Source of the DNA: an uncultured Christensenella sp.
GTDB taxonomy: Bacteria > Bacillota_A > Clostridia > Christensenellales > Borkfalkiaceae
Direction: 5' to 3'
NCBI GenBank assembly: GCA_910579295.1
Contig: CAJTTC010000017.1
Coordinates: forward strand, 1 to 40,956
DNA length: 40,956 nucleotides
Made by a program: the position numbers and the translations under genes. Positions 15,613 to 29,000 of the stretch are shown one piece after another; the first letter of the stretch is position 1; each line of letters starts with the position of its first letter. Below the pieces are notes generated by a model. It ran no database searches, was not told the DNA's origin, and worked only from the letters and a program-made list of their open reading frames with translations.

Positions 15613-17040
15613 TTAGATTGAGTCTGTACCGCCGTTTCCGTTTGCTCCGTTACCCTGCGGGGGTACGGGTCTGGGTTGCTGTGCGCCCTGCGGGGGAACA
15701 GGTCTGGGCTGTTGCGCGCCCTGCGGGGGCACGGGTCTAGGCTGTTGCGCGCCCTGCGGGGGTACGGGTCTAGGCTGTTGCATACCCTGCGGGGGTACGG
15801 GGTTTACAGACTGTTGCGCGCCCTGCGGGGGCACGGGTCTAGGCTGTTGCATACCCTGCGGGAGTACGGGATTTACAGGCTGTTGCGCGCCCTGCGGGGA
15901 CACGGGATTTACAGGCTGTTGCGCGCCCTGCGGGGGCACGGGTTGTTGAGGTTGTGCGGGTTGCTCGGCTGTGGTTTGAGGTGCGGAAGCTGTTGCGGGA
16001 GCTTCGTCCGCATAATCGTCCACCTCTTCGATTACCGCGCCGTCGTCTGCAAGCGGAGCGGCTGTCTGAGCCGCCGCAACGGGCTGCTCCTTCTTCTTGC
16101 GCTTTTTATGCTTGTGCACAAGCTCTTCGGAGTCGGGCGTCTTTTCCTCGATGCCTTCGTCGAACAGCGCCGTAAGATTGTCGGCAATTTCCTCTCTGTC
16201 TACCCTTGCGCCGCTTATCTTTGTGATATTGATGCCCGACGTACGCTTATTGGCGTTTACGGGGTCGAGCGCGATATCCTCGAACAGGAGCACTAACGAC
16301 AGGTTTTGCGTCATAGTGAACACAGGAACGGTCAGTCCCAAAATGCACGCCGTTACAATAGTCCAAAGCACTATTAAAAGAATAACGTACTTCAAATTGC
16401 CGAGTAAGAGTATTATCGCCGCAAAGCCTGCTCCGCATATTCCGGCAATCGCGCCGATTATGAGCGCGGGCACGAATACGCTTAAAATAGTCGTAACTTT
16501 GCCGCGGTTCTTCATCGTGCTTACGCACACGGATACGACGTCGCCCGCCGAAAGCGCGGGGTTTGTGTCGATAACATATGAAGTCGGCGCAAAAACTGCC
16601 ATAACTATTATAGTATATACCGCATAAATTATCAAGCAAGGAACGGCAAAAATTATACTGATAACCGCAAAGTATTGCTGATCGACAAACTGCGTTATGC
16701 CGAAACCGATTGCAAATATCGCTCCGCAGGCTATTGATACGAGCAGAAAACCGCCGAGATAAATCAGCGCTTCCAAAACGGTAGCCATAATCTTCGTCCA
16801 GAGCGGCTTTTGCGAAGCGCGCGTCAACGACTGCGGTATATCTACCGTTCGGCTGTTCTTAGTTATCTTTGCCTGACGCACGTCGGCCAAGTCCACAAGC
16901 GCGCCCAAAATTACGGTAAGCCGCGCCACTAACGACATAAAGAAATAAAGCATACTTTTAAGTAGGTTTTTATTCTTCCAAATCGTCTGTGCGGACATCT
17001 TGAACGCCTGCTTGAAATAATAGGCAAAACCTTTATTCAT
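15613..17040 (-). CDS. Five-pass membrane protein with PPQGAQQ repeat tail (475 aa)
   Basis: The N-terminal ~255 residues hold about five membrane segments (about 29-50, 85-114, 122-151, 183-211, 217-241). A charged soluble region follows, with a Lys cluster (HKHKKRKKK) and an acidic stretch (EEVDDYADEA). The last ~100 residues are a tail of eight full units of 11-12 residues of the form PVPPQGAQQPR or PVPPQGAQQPVN plus a partial one, ending in GNGANGNGGTDSI. Such Pro/Gln tails are flexible spacers or binding sites for other proteins. The start ATG has GGAGG about 6 nt upstream, and the gene follows the 5425-aa gene by 57 bp. The membrane part recalls uncharacterised integral membrane proteins of Clostridia; no function is assigned. 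Confidence 0.75.
   Translation of the reverse strand: MNKGFAYYFKQAFKMSAQTIWKNKNLLKSMLYFFMSLVARLTVILGALVDLADVRQAKITKNSRTVDIPQSLTRASQKPLWTKIMATVLEALIYLGGFLLVSIACGAIFAIGFGITQFVDQQYFAVISIIFAVPCLIIYAVYTIIVMAVFAPTSYVIDTNPALSAGDVVSVCVSTMKNRGKVTTILSVFVPALIIGAIAGICGAGFAAIILLLGNLKYVILLIVLWTIVTACILGLTVPVFTMTQNLSLVLLFEDIALDPVNANKRTSGINITKISGARVDREEIADNLTALFDEGIEEKTPDSEELVHKHKKRKKKEQPVAAAQTAAPLADDGAVIEEVDDYADEAPATASAPQTTAEQPAQPQQPVPPQGAQQPVNPVSPQGAQQPVNPVLPQGMQQPRPVPPQGAQQSVNPVPPQGMQQPRPVPPQGAQQPRPVPPQGAQQPRPVPPQGAQQPRPVPPQGNGANGNGGTDSI
15653..15942. repeat. 33/36-bp minisatellite encoding PPQGAQQ units
   Basis: Eight full and one partial tandem units of 33 or 36 bp within the 475-aa gene. Unit length stays a multiple of 3, so gain or loss of units changes tail length without breaking the frame. 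Neighbouring 33-bp units near the 3' end are almost identical, which points to recent expansion by slippage. Confidence 0.9.
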
Positions 17041-17097
17041 ATAACCCTCCGAGGCGCTAATTTTCCCGCGCCCGTTGCTTTTTTGTTTTTCTGCGGT

Positions 17098-20000
17098 TTA
17101 TGCCGCTTTTTGTAAATTAACCGTTACACCCGCGGGGAGCGTTCCGAAACTGTTGATTTCGTACTTGCCCGTTCTTGAAGCCCCCGCCGTGCTGACCACC
17201 TTTACCGTTACCGTGTACTCGCCGTCAGCCGTCTTAACGACCGCAATCTGCGCCAAGTCGTCCGTGTACAGTCCGTGAGCTGTGAATACAGGCTCCCCGT
17301 CCTCTCCCGTAACGACTTCGCCGTTTTCATCGAACGTAGCCGAGAGGTCGATATACAAATCACGGCTGAAAGTCTTTATGTTGTCCACGTTGATAAACTC
17401 TATGGCTACGTCAGCCGTACCCGTGACCATACGGTTATAATTATCCCTTGCATTGGAGTACCTGCCGTCGCCCAAATTGCGGTATACGGCAACTCCGAGC
17501 TTGTAATTTCCGTCATTGTCCTTGAATACGAGCACCTCTAACTTATCGCCGTCCTGCAACGCGCCGTGACTGTAATAGCTGTCGTTGAGTTTCAGACTGC
17601 CCTTAATGCCGCCGTCAACGAACACCGTGCCGTAGCCGTTTTCGAGCTGCTCCGCCGTCACGTTGATTTCGAGGTTGAGAACGGGTTTGAGGAGCGTAGA
17701 TATCTCGCTGACCGCTATGTACCTTGCGTCGAAGTCTGCGCTGTGAGCTATTTCCGTCTGCTCGTAGTTGGCAATCATATCCGTACGGCGGTTGTTGTCC
17801 TTTCTGAACACCGTCACGCCGAGAAGCCACCTGTCGCCCACCTTAAACGCAAGTACCTCCGCCGTATGTACGGGCGCTCCGTTCTTTTCGAGCAAGCCTT
17901 CCACCTCGTAATACTCCGATTTAAGCATAACGTTGTTATCTATCGGCGAGGTTGTAAACGCAGTGCCGTCGTCCAACATATCGAGCGTTACGTTTTTGAG
18001 CGTTACCGTCAGCGTGTTTTTAACGACTATAATCGGTTTGCCGTTATAAGTTTCGCCATCGTCGCCCATATCGCCCGCGTTGCCGCATGTGAAGTTGTAG
18101 AGCACGGTTACGTCCATATCGCCCTCGTATACTTTCAGCACGCCCGCAAGCCAATTTGCGTAAGTGCCCGCCGTTGCCGATACGGTTACTTTATTCGTCG
18201 AATATACGAACCTGTGGTTGGGGAACAATGCAGCCGCGCCACCGTTTGCGTTACTGCCCGTTATCGTAACGGCGTCTTCTGCGGGAGTGCCGCTTATATC
18301 GTACTCCTGCGTTGCGCCCGTGTAGGGAAGCCTTACGCCGTTGATTTCCTGATTGTACGTTACGTCAAACTTCTTGTACGACATTGCAAAGCGCATATCG
18401 TTTTGTATTATGTGCAGCCTTTGCAGCACGCGGTCGTTGGCGTTATACACGCAGTGAACGCTGTAATTGTCAGTTACAACCCTGTCCCCGTTCCTAATTA
18501 TCACGCCGCTAATCTGAACGTAGCCCTTTAACGTCGTAGGAGCAAGCTCGGAGGAAATTACCGTAAGAACGTCGCCCTCCGCAAGACTGTCGTAAACGCC
18601 GTCGCCATTGACCAATTCATATCTGTCGGAGTCGAGCGTAAGAGGTTTACCGTTGTAGTACTGTTCCAAACCGCCCGAAGGCGCTAAGGGAAGAACGACT
18701 ATTATTCTCTGCGTTATCTCTACTTCAAGGTTGGCTTCCGCCTCAACGATTGCGTTAATGCTATAATTTGAAATATTGTTAAAGCTTACGCATACCGTGT
18801 ATTTGCCGACGTCGCTAAACTCGCCCACAAAACCGCTTCCGTTGACAAGAGCAAACTTTATCGTATCGCCGTCGCCGTTTACAAAGCCGTCGGTGGTATC
18901 CCCGTTGATTATTGAGAACGTAGCATTATTTTCAAGGTCGGGCATCTTGCCGTCGTATACGTGCGTATTCGGACCGCTGTAAGAAATCGAAATATCTACC
19001 GTGCGCCTGTCGACTGTGACGAATGCGGGCATAGTCGAATATTCGATAAAGTAGCTATTTGCGCCAGTGCCCGAAAGCTTGACCGTGAACGAATAAGTGC
19101 CTGCATTTACAGGGAAGCCGTCAATAACCGTACCGTCGCCGTCGACAAAGGTATAAGTTGCCTGTATATTTTCCAAATCAGACTGCACGAAACCGTATAA
19201 GTCGTCGGCGGCTAATTCGCCCTCGGATATGTGCATATGGCTGAATCCGAACAAATCGCTTGAAAGAGCCTCGCCCGTGTAGACTATTCTGCCCGTTTCC
19301 TTTAATTCGGGAGTAACCAATACGCGCCTGTTTGTTACGGTAAGAGTTCCGCTCTTGACGTTGCCCGCATAGTCGTAGTTGCTCATTATTGTACCGTCGG
19401 TGATAACAAGCGACACTACGTACTGCGCGGTTGCGCCGTCGGGCAGGTTGTCTGTTATTTCCTTATAGGCGAACGTGATTTCGCCCGCTTCAACCGCCGC
19501 TTCGAGCTCGCCAGCCACTAAGTCGGGAGTTGCGGCTATATCATTCGCGCCGTAGCTCTCCCCGCCCTTTTCGACTATGCGGTCGTTGACTGTTAACGCA
19601 ACCTTGCGCCTGGTAATTTCAACCGAGCCGTTGGCTACGGGCGTAACCAAATCGTAGTTTGCAATACCGTTTTCGTCGCCCGCAATGACTGCGCTGACAA
19701 AAATCACGTCGTACGTGCCCGCATTTTTCGGCTGAGCTTGCGCGCCGTTCTGCTCGTACCTGACGGTTATTTCGAGCCGCTCGCCCTCGGCAAGCCCCGT
19801 AACGCTGTAAGCGCCGATTGCCGTTGCAAAGTCGAAGCTTGCGCCGTTGTAAACCTGCGTCAGACTGTCGGAAAGCGTAATTTCAAGCTCGCTCTTCTCA
19901 ACAACGAAAGTCAAGCCGCCGCACGTCACGTTATAGCTTGTATCGAGCGATTGAAGAGTATCGAGCAACGTTGCGGACGCGTCCAGCTCAACGTAGTACG

Positions 20001-23000
20001 TACCCGCATTGACGGGCGCATCGACCTCGACGGTCTTTGCCGCGTCAGTGAAGAACTTCAAGCCGACGGACGTTATATTTTCGCCGTATTCGAGCCCCTC
20101 GACAACGCTTGCCGCGCCACTGTATACGTGCGCCTTGCCGTTGTAGACCTCGTTTGCCCAAGCTTCGAGGTTGACTGTTATATTCTTTTGCCCGATTGTG
20201 AACGTAAGCGTATTGCACGTTACTTCGTAGTTGCCTATACCGTTTGCAAGATCCGTGCCGTTATTGTGTCTGACAACGCTTGCAGTAAGATTTATATCCG
20301 CGGTGTATCCGCCCGCCGTACGGGGCTCTTCCACGCTTGTTCCGTTTAGCTTATAGCTAAGCTTCACGGTAAGATTTTCACCATCTACAAGCCCGTCGGT
20401 TTGTACGGTAAAGTTTTTAACCGATGCATCGCCGTACGCATAGCTCGAATTTTCCATAGAAAGCGTTATGTTAAGCGGCTTTTTCGTTACCGTAAGAGTG
20501 CCGTTTACGTAACCGGCTATCTCGTAATTACTGCTCGGTACGGTGAACTTGCAATTGTTGCTTGTATTGCCGACGTTTATAATAGAAGGTATTTCAGCCG
20601 TTGAGTCCGCCGTGAGCGTTGCGCCGTTCAATAATCCCTCCGCGTTTTCGTCGCCTTCGAGATAGGTCTTTACGTATGCAACGTTTTTGAGCGGCTGACC
20701 GTCGTAAATCTTGCTGCCGTCCGCCGTAACCACGACTATTTTGCGCGCCGTAACCGTAAGCGTGCCGTATGCGATGTCGCCTACAACCTCGTAGTTTGAC
20801 TGCCCGTCGTCGCGCAAAGGCAACTCGTAACCGAATTTATTAGGTACCGTTCCGACGTTCTCGATCGAGGACGCGCCGCCTACAAGCGTAAGCTTGTCAT
20901 TTCCGACCAAGCCGCTCTTGCTCTCGTCGTCCGCCCATACCGTTTCAAATCTGCCGTCGCTGAACAGCGTGCCGTCGTATACGTGCGTACTCGTTACCGT
21001 TGAAATCTTGATTTTACGCTTTTTAACCGTCAGAGTGCCGCACTTGTAATCGACAATTACGTAGTTGCCGTTCGGCGTGTAAGTCGTGTCGTTTGCGCTT
21101 TCGCCCGCGTCGGTACGCGTAGCCTTGACATCAACCGTAAGCGCGTCCGAGCCTAAAAGTCCGTCGGCGTTAACGTCGCCGTTTAGATACGTTTTGTACC
21201 CGTCCGTCTTGTCAAGCGGCCCGCCGTCGTATATCTTGCTCGCGTCAGCCGTAACCACGACTATCTCTCTCGGCGTGATCGTAAGCTTGCCGTCCGCTTC
21301 CTTGTTATATTCAACGACAAACATGCCCGTCGGATCCTGAACTTCGCCGTAGTACACCGCGTACTCCGCTGTGTTTTCGTAAGAGCCCGCGTCCGCACTC
21401 TCCGTTTTGTAATTGCTATCCTTCAATCTCAACGAATAGCCCGCGTAATCGCCCTCGAACTGAGTATGGGTAACTCCGTCGGCGTCTATATAGTAATAGG
21501 AAATCTGCTCTTCAACAGTCAGTTCGGAAAGCTTTATCGGCTCGCCGTCGTAAGTCTTTTCATACGGCTTGCGGGTTACCACCAGACTTATGCCGTTGAT
21601 TGTAAGCGTGCCGCCCGTATACCCAGCGAGGAACGTATAGTTTTTGTTGCCGCCGTCTATTACGTCGCCGTTATCGGCGTAAACTATGATATCCTTTAAT
21701 ACTATGTCGTACTCGCCCGCATACCTCGGATTGTCGACGGAAACGCCGTTGCGCTCGTAGCCGACGACTACCTGCAACCTCTCGTTATAGGCAAGCTTTG
21801 CATTTACCGCAACGTAGTTCTTGTAGTTGTTAACGTTGGCGGGATAGCTCCCGATATTATTGTAATCGAACTGCAAATCGTTAAGCTCTATGGCAACCTC
21901 TATCGCCTTAACCGTAAGCTTAGGCGAATTGTCGGCGTAAGTAATTTCGTAGTTGTCCTCACTGCCGCCATCAACCGTCAGACTCTTAACCGCTATACCG
22001 TACTCGCCCGCATTCCTTGCGGCGTTGCCATTGTCGTCAAGCGCCTCGAAGGTCAGCACAAGGCTTTCGCCGTAAACCAACCCGGTGGGCGAATAGGTAA
22101 TTTTATCGAGAGGAAGCGGCTCGCCGTAGTTGCATTCCGCGCTGTTAACCGTAACGGTTATCTGCTTTTTGCTAACGGTGAGCGTTGCGGGCTCGGGCTG
22201 AGCCACAAGATAATAGTTGCTAAGCAAGCGCTCGCCGCCCGAAACCGTACAATTATTCCATATCAGACCGACCGTATAAACGCCTTGGTTGGGGAGCCTG
22301 TCGCCGTCGCTATACTCAAACGCAAGATTGAGCGTTTCGCCCCCGACAACTCCGCTTACAGCGGCGGCGTCGCTGAGTTTTGTCGCGTAACCACTGTCGC
22401 CGTAGTCAACCGACACGTCCGCAAGCTCTACCGTTACGCGCGCCTGATTTATAACCACCGCGCCGGGAGTAACGCTGATATTGTAGTTGGAGGTAACGTC
22501 GCCCGCCGCGCCGACCACCCTGTACGTGTTGGTGTTCTGCTTGTTGCCGTCTACCGTAGCGTTAGTCCAGGTAAAGAGTTGCGAAATCTGCAATTTATGG
22601 TCGAGCACGGGACGGATTTCGTCCTCCCACTCGAAGCCCTTGTCGTAGTGTGCCTTGCCGTTGTAGACCTCGGTTATATCGTTGGTCTTTATGGCAAGCT
22701 CTCTCTTATTTATTACGACTTTGCCGTTTGTGTACTCGAGCTTGTAGTTATTGGAAACGTCCGTGCTGCCGCTCATTACTTTGAATGTCGTATCGTTTTC
22801 AACTATCTCCTCGCCCGTTGCTTCCGCGCGCTTGAACACGCTCAACGGTTCAAGAGTGTGTCCGTGCACGAGAGCAACGCCGCCGATAATTTTGTATGAG
22901 GCGTCGGAGTACTCGCTTCCGTCATAGTCGCCGTTTATGTCTGCGGTCTGAACGCCTACGACTCTGCGGTCTATGCTTATAAAGCCGTTTATCTGCTCGG

Positions 23001-26000
23001 TTATCGTATAATTGGAGGGCGTAATGAATTTCAGAGCGTTTTCCACGGGATCGTCCGCGTCCGTTACGGAGGGAATATCGCCCGTTACCGTCAACGTGTC
23101 GTCGCCGAGCAAGCCCGATAAATTGTTATCCTTTGCCCATACAACGGTGAAGCCCGCGTCGGTATACGCCGAGCCGTTGTACGTCCGACTGCTCGTATTG
23201 GTAGTTACCTTTAACTGTCTGCGTTCAACCGTAAGAGTAGCGGGGTTTTCGCTGTCCGCACTCAATTCGTAATTGCCCGCCTTATCCGCTTCCCCGTCGA
23301 CGGTGAAAGAGCCGTCTTGAAGTTCAATATTATATATGCCCCTTGCAAGTATGAAATAGTAATCGCTTACTTCGGGGGTAGCAACTGTGCCGCGGACAAC
23401 GTAATTTACTTCGAAGCCGAGCGTTTCGCCGTTGGGCAAGCTTCCGCAATCGAGGGTATACTTTATATCAAACTTTTCGCCGTACTGCGCGGTCACGCTG
23501 TCGAGAGTTATCTTTACCGCGAGCTTATTTACCGTAAGCGTACCCTCTGAGTAGGTTATGGAGTAATCGTTATCCGTTACGTCCTCGCCGCGCGCATTGG
23601 TTATTACGTATGCGATAGCGTTCGGCGTACTGCCTGCGTTTGTTATGCCGCTCGTCTTTGTTACGGAGAACGTATCGCCCTCGCCGAAAGTCTCTTCATC
23701 GCCTTCGCCGTCGAACTTAACCGTGTAGCCCGCAGTAAGCTCATCGCCGTTATAGTCGCGCGTTGCGCTGTCGGTAGTTACCGTAATGGGGCGCGCCGTT
23801 ACTATAAACTTGCCGTACTCCCCTACGGTTACAACGTAGTTAGCTGTTGCGTCGCCGTTGCCGTCGACAACCTTGTAGGTCGTAATATTGTCTTCACCCT
23901 CAGCGCCCGTTGCGTGGATTTGCCCGAACTTTTCGTCGGCTACGATTTTATATCCCTCTGCGGCAAGCTCGGCTTCGGTTACTCCGCTTAAAACCCTTTC
24001 GATACTGTCGGAGGTGAGCGCCTTGCCGTCGTATATCTTGCTTGCACTGCCAGACTTGACGGTTATTACCCTGCTCGAAATTTCAAGCGTGCCCGTTTCG
24101 CCTACAACGTCGTAATTGCGTTCGCCGCCCTCTATCTTGTTGCCGTCCTTACCGTATACCTCGAAGCTTACGTAAACAATGTCGTAATTTCCCGCTTCGG
24201 TGGGATTTGCATTCAATGCTCCGTCGGCGTTTCTGAACGTCACGGATATCTTTAAGCTTTCACCGTCGGCAAGATTGTCTATACTCTTATAGTTGCCTAT
24301 GCTGTCGGGGTACGATGCCGTATTGCCGTACGTTACGTTTTGGTCGATATACGTTACGTTTATTTCACGCGGCTTAATCTCGTGCGTGGGATTGTTTTCA
24401 ACGTACTTGATTTCGTAGTTGTCGGGGCTTTCGTATTCGCCCGCCTCGCCGAGCATAGCGTTGAAAATCCTGACGTCCGTTACGGTTATGGGATAACTGC
24501 CGACGTTCTTTGCGGGGTTGCCGTCACTGTCGAGAATGGCAAAGGTTAATTCAAGGGTTTCGTTCTCGGCGGTAGTTACGTCCGTTTCGTAATCTATGTC
24601 GCCAAAAGGCAACTTATCGCCGTAAATACTCTCGGAATTGTGGATTGTTACGTTGAGCATCTTTCTGACGATTGTAAACGTTACGGGCTCGCACTCGAAG
24701 CCGTCCGCAATCGCATAGTTATTCATTCCGCCCTCGACTTCCGTTACGCCGTCGCCTTCGTACAGCTTACAGTTATCCCAATCAAGTTCGGCAGTATAAA
24801 CGCCTACGTTTCTCGGAATGAACGGGTCGTCGCTATCGTTGATCTTAGCCGCAAACGCACGCGCTCTTCTTGCGCCGTTAACGCTATCCGTCTGCCCGAC
24901 CGAGCTGTATCTGACGGCTATCTTTATAATCTGATTGCCGTAAAGCCCCTCTATCTTAGCGTTGCAGACGCTCGCGCCGTAATTCTCGCCGTAAGTGAAC
25001 GATTGAATATTAACGCCGTTGTTGAGTTCTACGGTTATCGGTCTCGGCGTGATTACAAGCACGGGGCTTCCGCCGTAGCTTATATCGTAGTTGCCTGCAC
25101 TGCCGTTGCCGCCCGTAACGATAACTTCCTTTGCGGTTATATCGTACGTACCTGCCGCCACGGGGTCGGTCGTGCTGTTTTCACCCTTTTTGTAAGAGTA
25201 TACAAAGTCCAGACTCTCGCCGTAAGGTAGACCGCCGTTTGCTATCGTATTGCCCTTATCGTCCTTAATTACAAACGTGCTGTGGGGCACTTCTTCGCCG
25301 TACACGCTCGTATCGCCGTCAATTTCAACAACTAAAGGCTTGGGCAAAATGTTCAGCGTGCCGTTTACGGGTCTTACGTTGTAGTTGCCGATATTGCCGT
25401 TGCCGCCCGTAACCTCTTTAACGTCTATATTTATAGCGTACTTGCCGACGTTCTGCGGGTCGGAAAGGACGTTAACGCCCTGCGTGTATTTAAACGTGAG
25501 GTTTAATTTCTCGCCGTAGTGCAGTTCGTTTTGAAGCTCGTCGCCGTTACCGTCGAGCAGGCTGAACGAATACTCAACCTCGCCCTTTTCGCCGCCGTAA
25601 ACGATTTCCTTGTCCTTTATGTCGACAATCAAATCCCTCTGCGAAACAGTCAGAGTGCCGTTTACGTGCGTGATTGCGTAGTTTTCCGCGCCCTCTGCGT
25701 CAAGGTTTATATAAAGCCCCTTGAACGCTATTGTATAACTGCCAACGTTGGGCTGATAAAGAGCCTCGCCGTCTTCGTCCTCGTAATCGCACAGGATATC
25801 CAGACTCTCCTGCTCGCCGTACGGAAGTCTGCCGTTTTCGTCCAGCCCGTCGGTTATGCCCGCCGTTGCCACGGGAAGCTTATCGCCGTAGATCGCGCTT
25901 TGGTCGTCCACTGTTACGGTGAGCGCTTTGGGCGTTATGGTCAGCTTGCCGTCGCCGCAGTTGATTATATAATTGGTGAGTTCGCCGAAGCCCTGCTCGT

Positions 26001-29000
26001 CGTCCGAACTTGCGCCGTCCGCCGTCGCGATTGTGTATAGCTTAGCGCGCATTGTATACTCGCCCTTGTTTTTGGGCTTACACTTAACGCCGTCGCTGTC
26101 AAAATAATCGACGGTTATGTACAGTTGCTCGCCGTAACCGAGAGTTATATCCTCACCCTCAACGGTTGCAAAGTAAGGCTCGTCAACAAAGCTGTTAACG
26201 TTGTCGATAGCTATGAACTCGTTGAAGCCGTAGACAAACGTAAACTTGTCGGTTAGAGTTATGTTGAGCGTCTTTTTGCTAATCGTAAGCTTGCCCGTAA
26301 ATACGCTGAAAGTATAATTTTTGTGTTCGCAAGGCGCGCCGTCGATAAGGATATTTGAAAGATTTTCAAAATCTATGCTTATGCGGTAGTCGCTTCCCGC
26401 ATTTTTGGGAACTACGGTATCCGAATTAAGCAAATATTCGAATACGAAGCCTATCGTTTCCCCGTAAGGCAAATCGCCGTTTGCTATTTCGTTAACGCAT
26501 TCATTCGAATCGTAGATTTTAAATGTATTGTCGGGGAGCTTGTCGCCGTACACTATCTCGCCGTTCTGCCCTTGGTCGTCAATCTTTATGCACAGTCGCT
26601 TTTCTCTGATTACAAGGTTTTCGAGCGCGGAGCACGATATACCGTAGTTTTCTATACCTCCGTCAATAACGGTCGTGCCGTCGGCTTCATAGACAATACA
26701 GTTAGCCTCGTCTATTTTCGCCGAATACGTGCCCGCGTTTTTGGGAGGATCAGCCACAGTCAACCCGTTGCCGTCGCCGTCAAAATACTTGACCGCAACC
26801 GTAAGCTTTTCGCCGTACGCAAGGTCGGGCGCGTTTGCATAGGTCAAGCCCGCCTCGTTGGGTTTATACGTAAAGCTTACGCCGTAAGTAACGTTGTCGA
26901 TCGGATTGAGAACGACGTCTATCTCGCGTACCGTAACGTCGAAAGAAGTTGTGTTGATTTTAACTTTATAGTTGTCAATCGAACCGTTTTTAACGTCAAT
27001 TCCCGTAATTACCGCCGCATAAGTGCCCACGTTGCGGGGCGTGACGGGGTTGTTAAGCCCGCGGGTCGTATCGCCGAACCAGAAAGCGGTGTTGTGATAG
27101 CCGTCTACCCACTTTTCATAGCCGAACGCAAATTCAAGCTCTTCATTGGCGTAGGGTAAGCCGTCTACGCGCGTTAAACTGCCGTCTGCTTCTATATCGT
27201 AAAGATAGCTCAGATTAATCTTGTCGGGATAGCCCTCGCCGTATACCCTGTCGGTCGGGGCAAAGAACGCCTCTATTTTGCGCGGCACAATAGTCAGCGT
27301 GCCCGCCGTGTAGCCGACGCGTACGTAATTCTTTTCGCCGCCCTCTATCTTGTTGCCGTCCTTATCGTACACGGTGAAGCCGTAGGGCACTATTTCGTAT
27401 TCGCCCACGTTCTGCGGTGTGACATCAACGCCGTTTTTCTGATACGTTACGCTGAATTTGAGCTGTTCGCCGAACGCCGTCGTTTCAACCCTTTCATAGT
27501 TTCCGACGTTCGTAGGATAGTTGACCTTAGTCAAAATATCGCCGTAGCGCACGTCGGGCAAATCTTTAAGCTCTACTGTGATTTCGCGGGGTACGATTTC
27601 AAGCAGACCGGGCGAGCTGAAAATAATGTAGTTGTCCCAACCGTTTTCTATCTCGCTCCCGTTGGAAGCATACCATTTTAAACCTCCGCTTACCGAGGAG
27701 ATATAGTATTCGCCTACATTCTTGGGAAGACCGTCGACGGGCTTTCTGTTCAAGTCGGGATTATCGCTCTTATACTTATACTCGACGGTAATCTCGAAAT
27801 CCTCGCCGTACTTCAAGCCGTTTGCAATCTCATAGTTGCCCGCGCCCGTGGGATAGTTCTGCGTTACGCCCCACTCGCCGTACTGTACGCCCGTAAAGCT
27901 ATTGAAAACAACAGAAAGATTAGCTCTGTTAATTTTAAGGTTATTAACGGGGTCGCAGGTGATCGTGTAGTTATTCAGACCGTCCTCAATGACAGTCGTG
28001 CCGTCGGCTTCGTAGAATACGCAATTCTCCCCGTCGATTTGCGCCGAATACGTGCCCGCGTTTTTGGGAGGATTTGCCGCAGTCAGCCCGTTGCCGTCGC
28101 CGTCGAAATACTTGACCGCCACTTTGAGCTGTTCGCCATAACCTATATTTGTAAGGCTTACATAGTTTCCGATTTCGTCGGCGTACGCAAACGTTTTACC
28201 GTAAGTAACGTTGGACGGAGTGTTGAGCACAACCGTGATAGCTCGGGGGGTTATTTCAAGACTGCCGCCCGTCACGGTTATATAGTAATTATACCCCTCG
28301 GTTTCGCAGGGGATTTCCTCATTGCCGATTTTAACCGTCTTTGCGAAAATGACGTACTTACCGACGTTTTTAGGCGTTATATCGGTCAGTTCCGCGTCGG
28401 CGATATCGCCGTAACGGTATTCGACGGTGAGCACGTCGCCCTTGGCAAGCTCGGTATTGGTGTGCGTGTTTGCAGGCAGAGAGTCGCCGTAAACCGCCGT
28501 TTTATCGTCAATTGTTATAGCGAGCGGCTTCGACTTGACAGTCAGCGTGCCGTCCTCGTGCGATACGTCGTAATTGTCCAGCCCGTCCGTGCCGAGGTTT
28601 ATGGTTGCGCCGTTATACGCTATCGTATAATCGCCCACGTTTTTGGGCGTGACTTCCATACCGTTGACGTCTTTGTACACAAAGTTGTCGAGAGCAAAGT
28701 TATCACCGTAGGGGAATTCCGTTATCTCAACCTCATTGCCCTCGAAATCGTATTCGTAAATCGTGAACGTTGCGTTGGGCAGTCTGTCGCCGTAGATACA
28801 CTCCACACTGTCAATCTTAACTTTTATGGGCTTAGGAAGAACGTTGAGCACGCCGTTTGCGCATTCTATTTCATAGTTATCGAGAGCGTCCCTTTCGTTG
28901 CTGAGCTCAACCCCGTCTGTAACAATCTTCGCGTCGTATGCGTAGTATTTCTGCGGCACTACTTCGTAAGCGCCCCTGTTGAATTTGTCCGTTTCCTTAT

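Noticed and set aside
15676..16296. Plus-strand frame with LLRALRGHGSR-like repeats
   Set aside because: It is the complement of the PPQGAQQ minisatellite, whose unit length is a multiple of 3, so every frame stays open. It has no start signal of its own.
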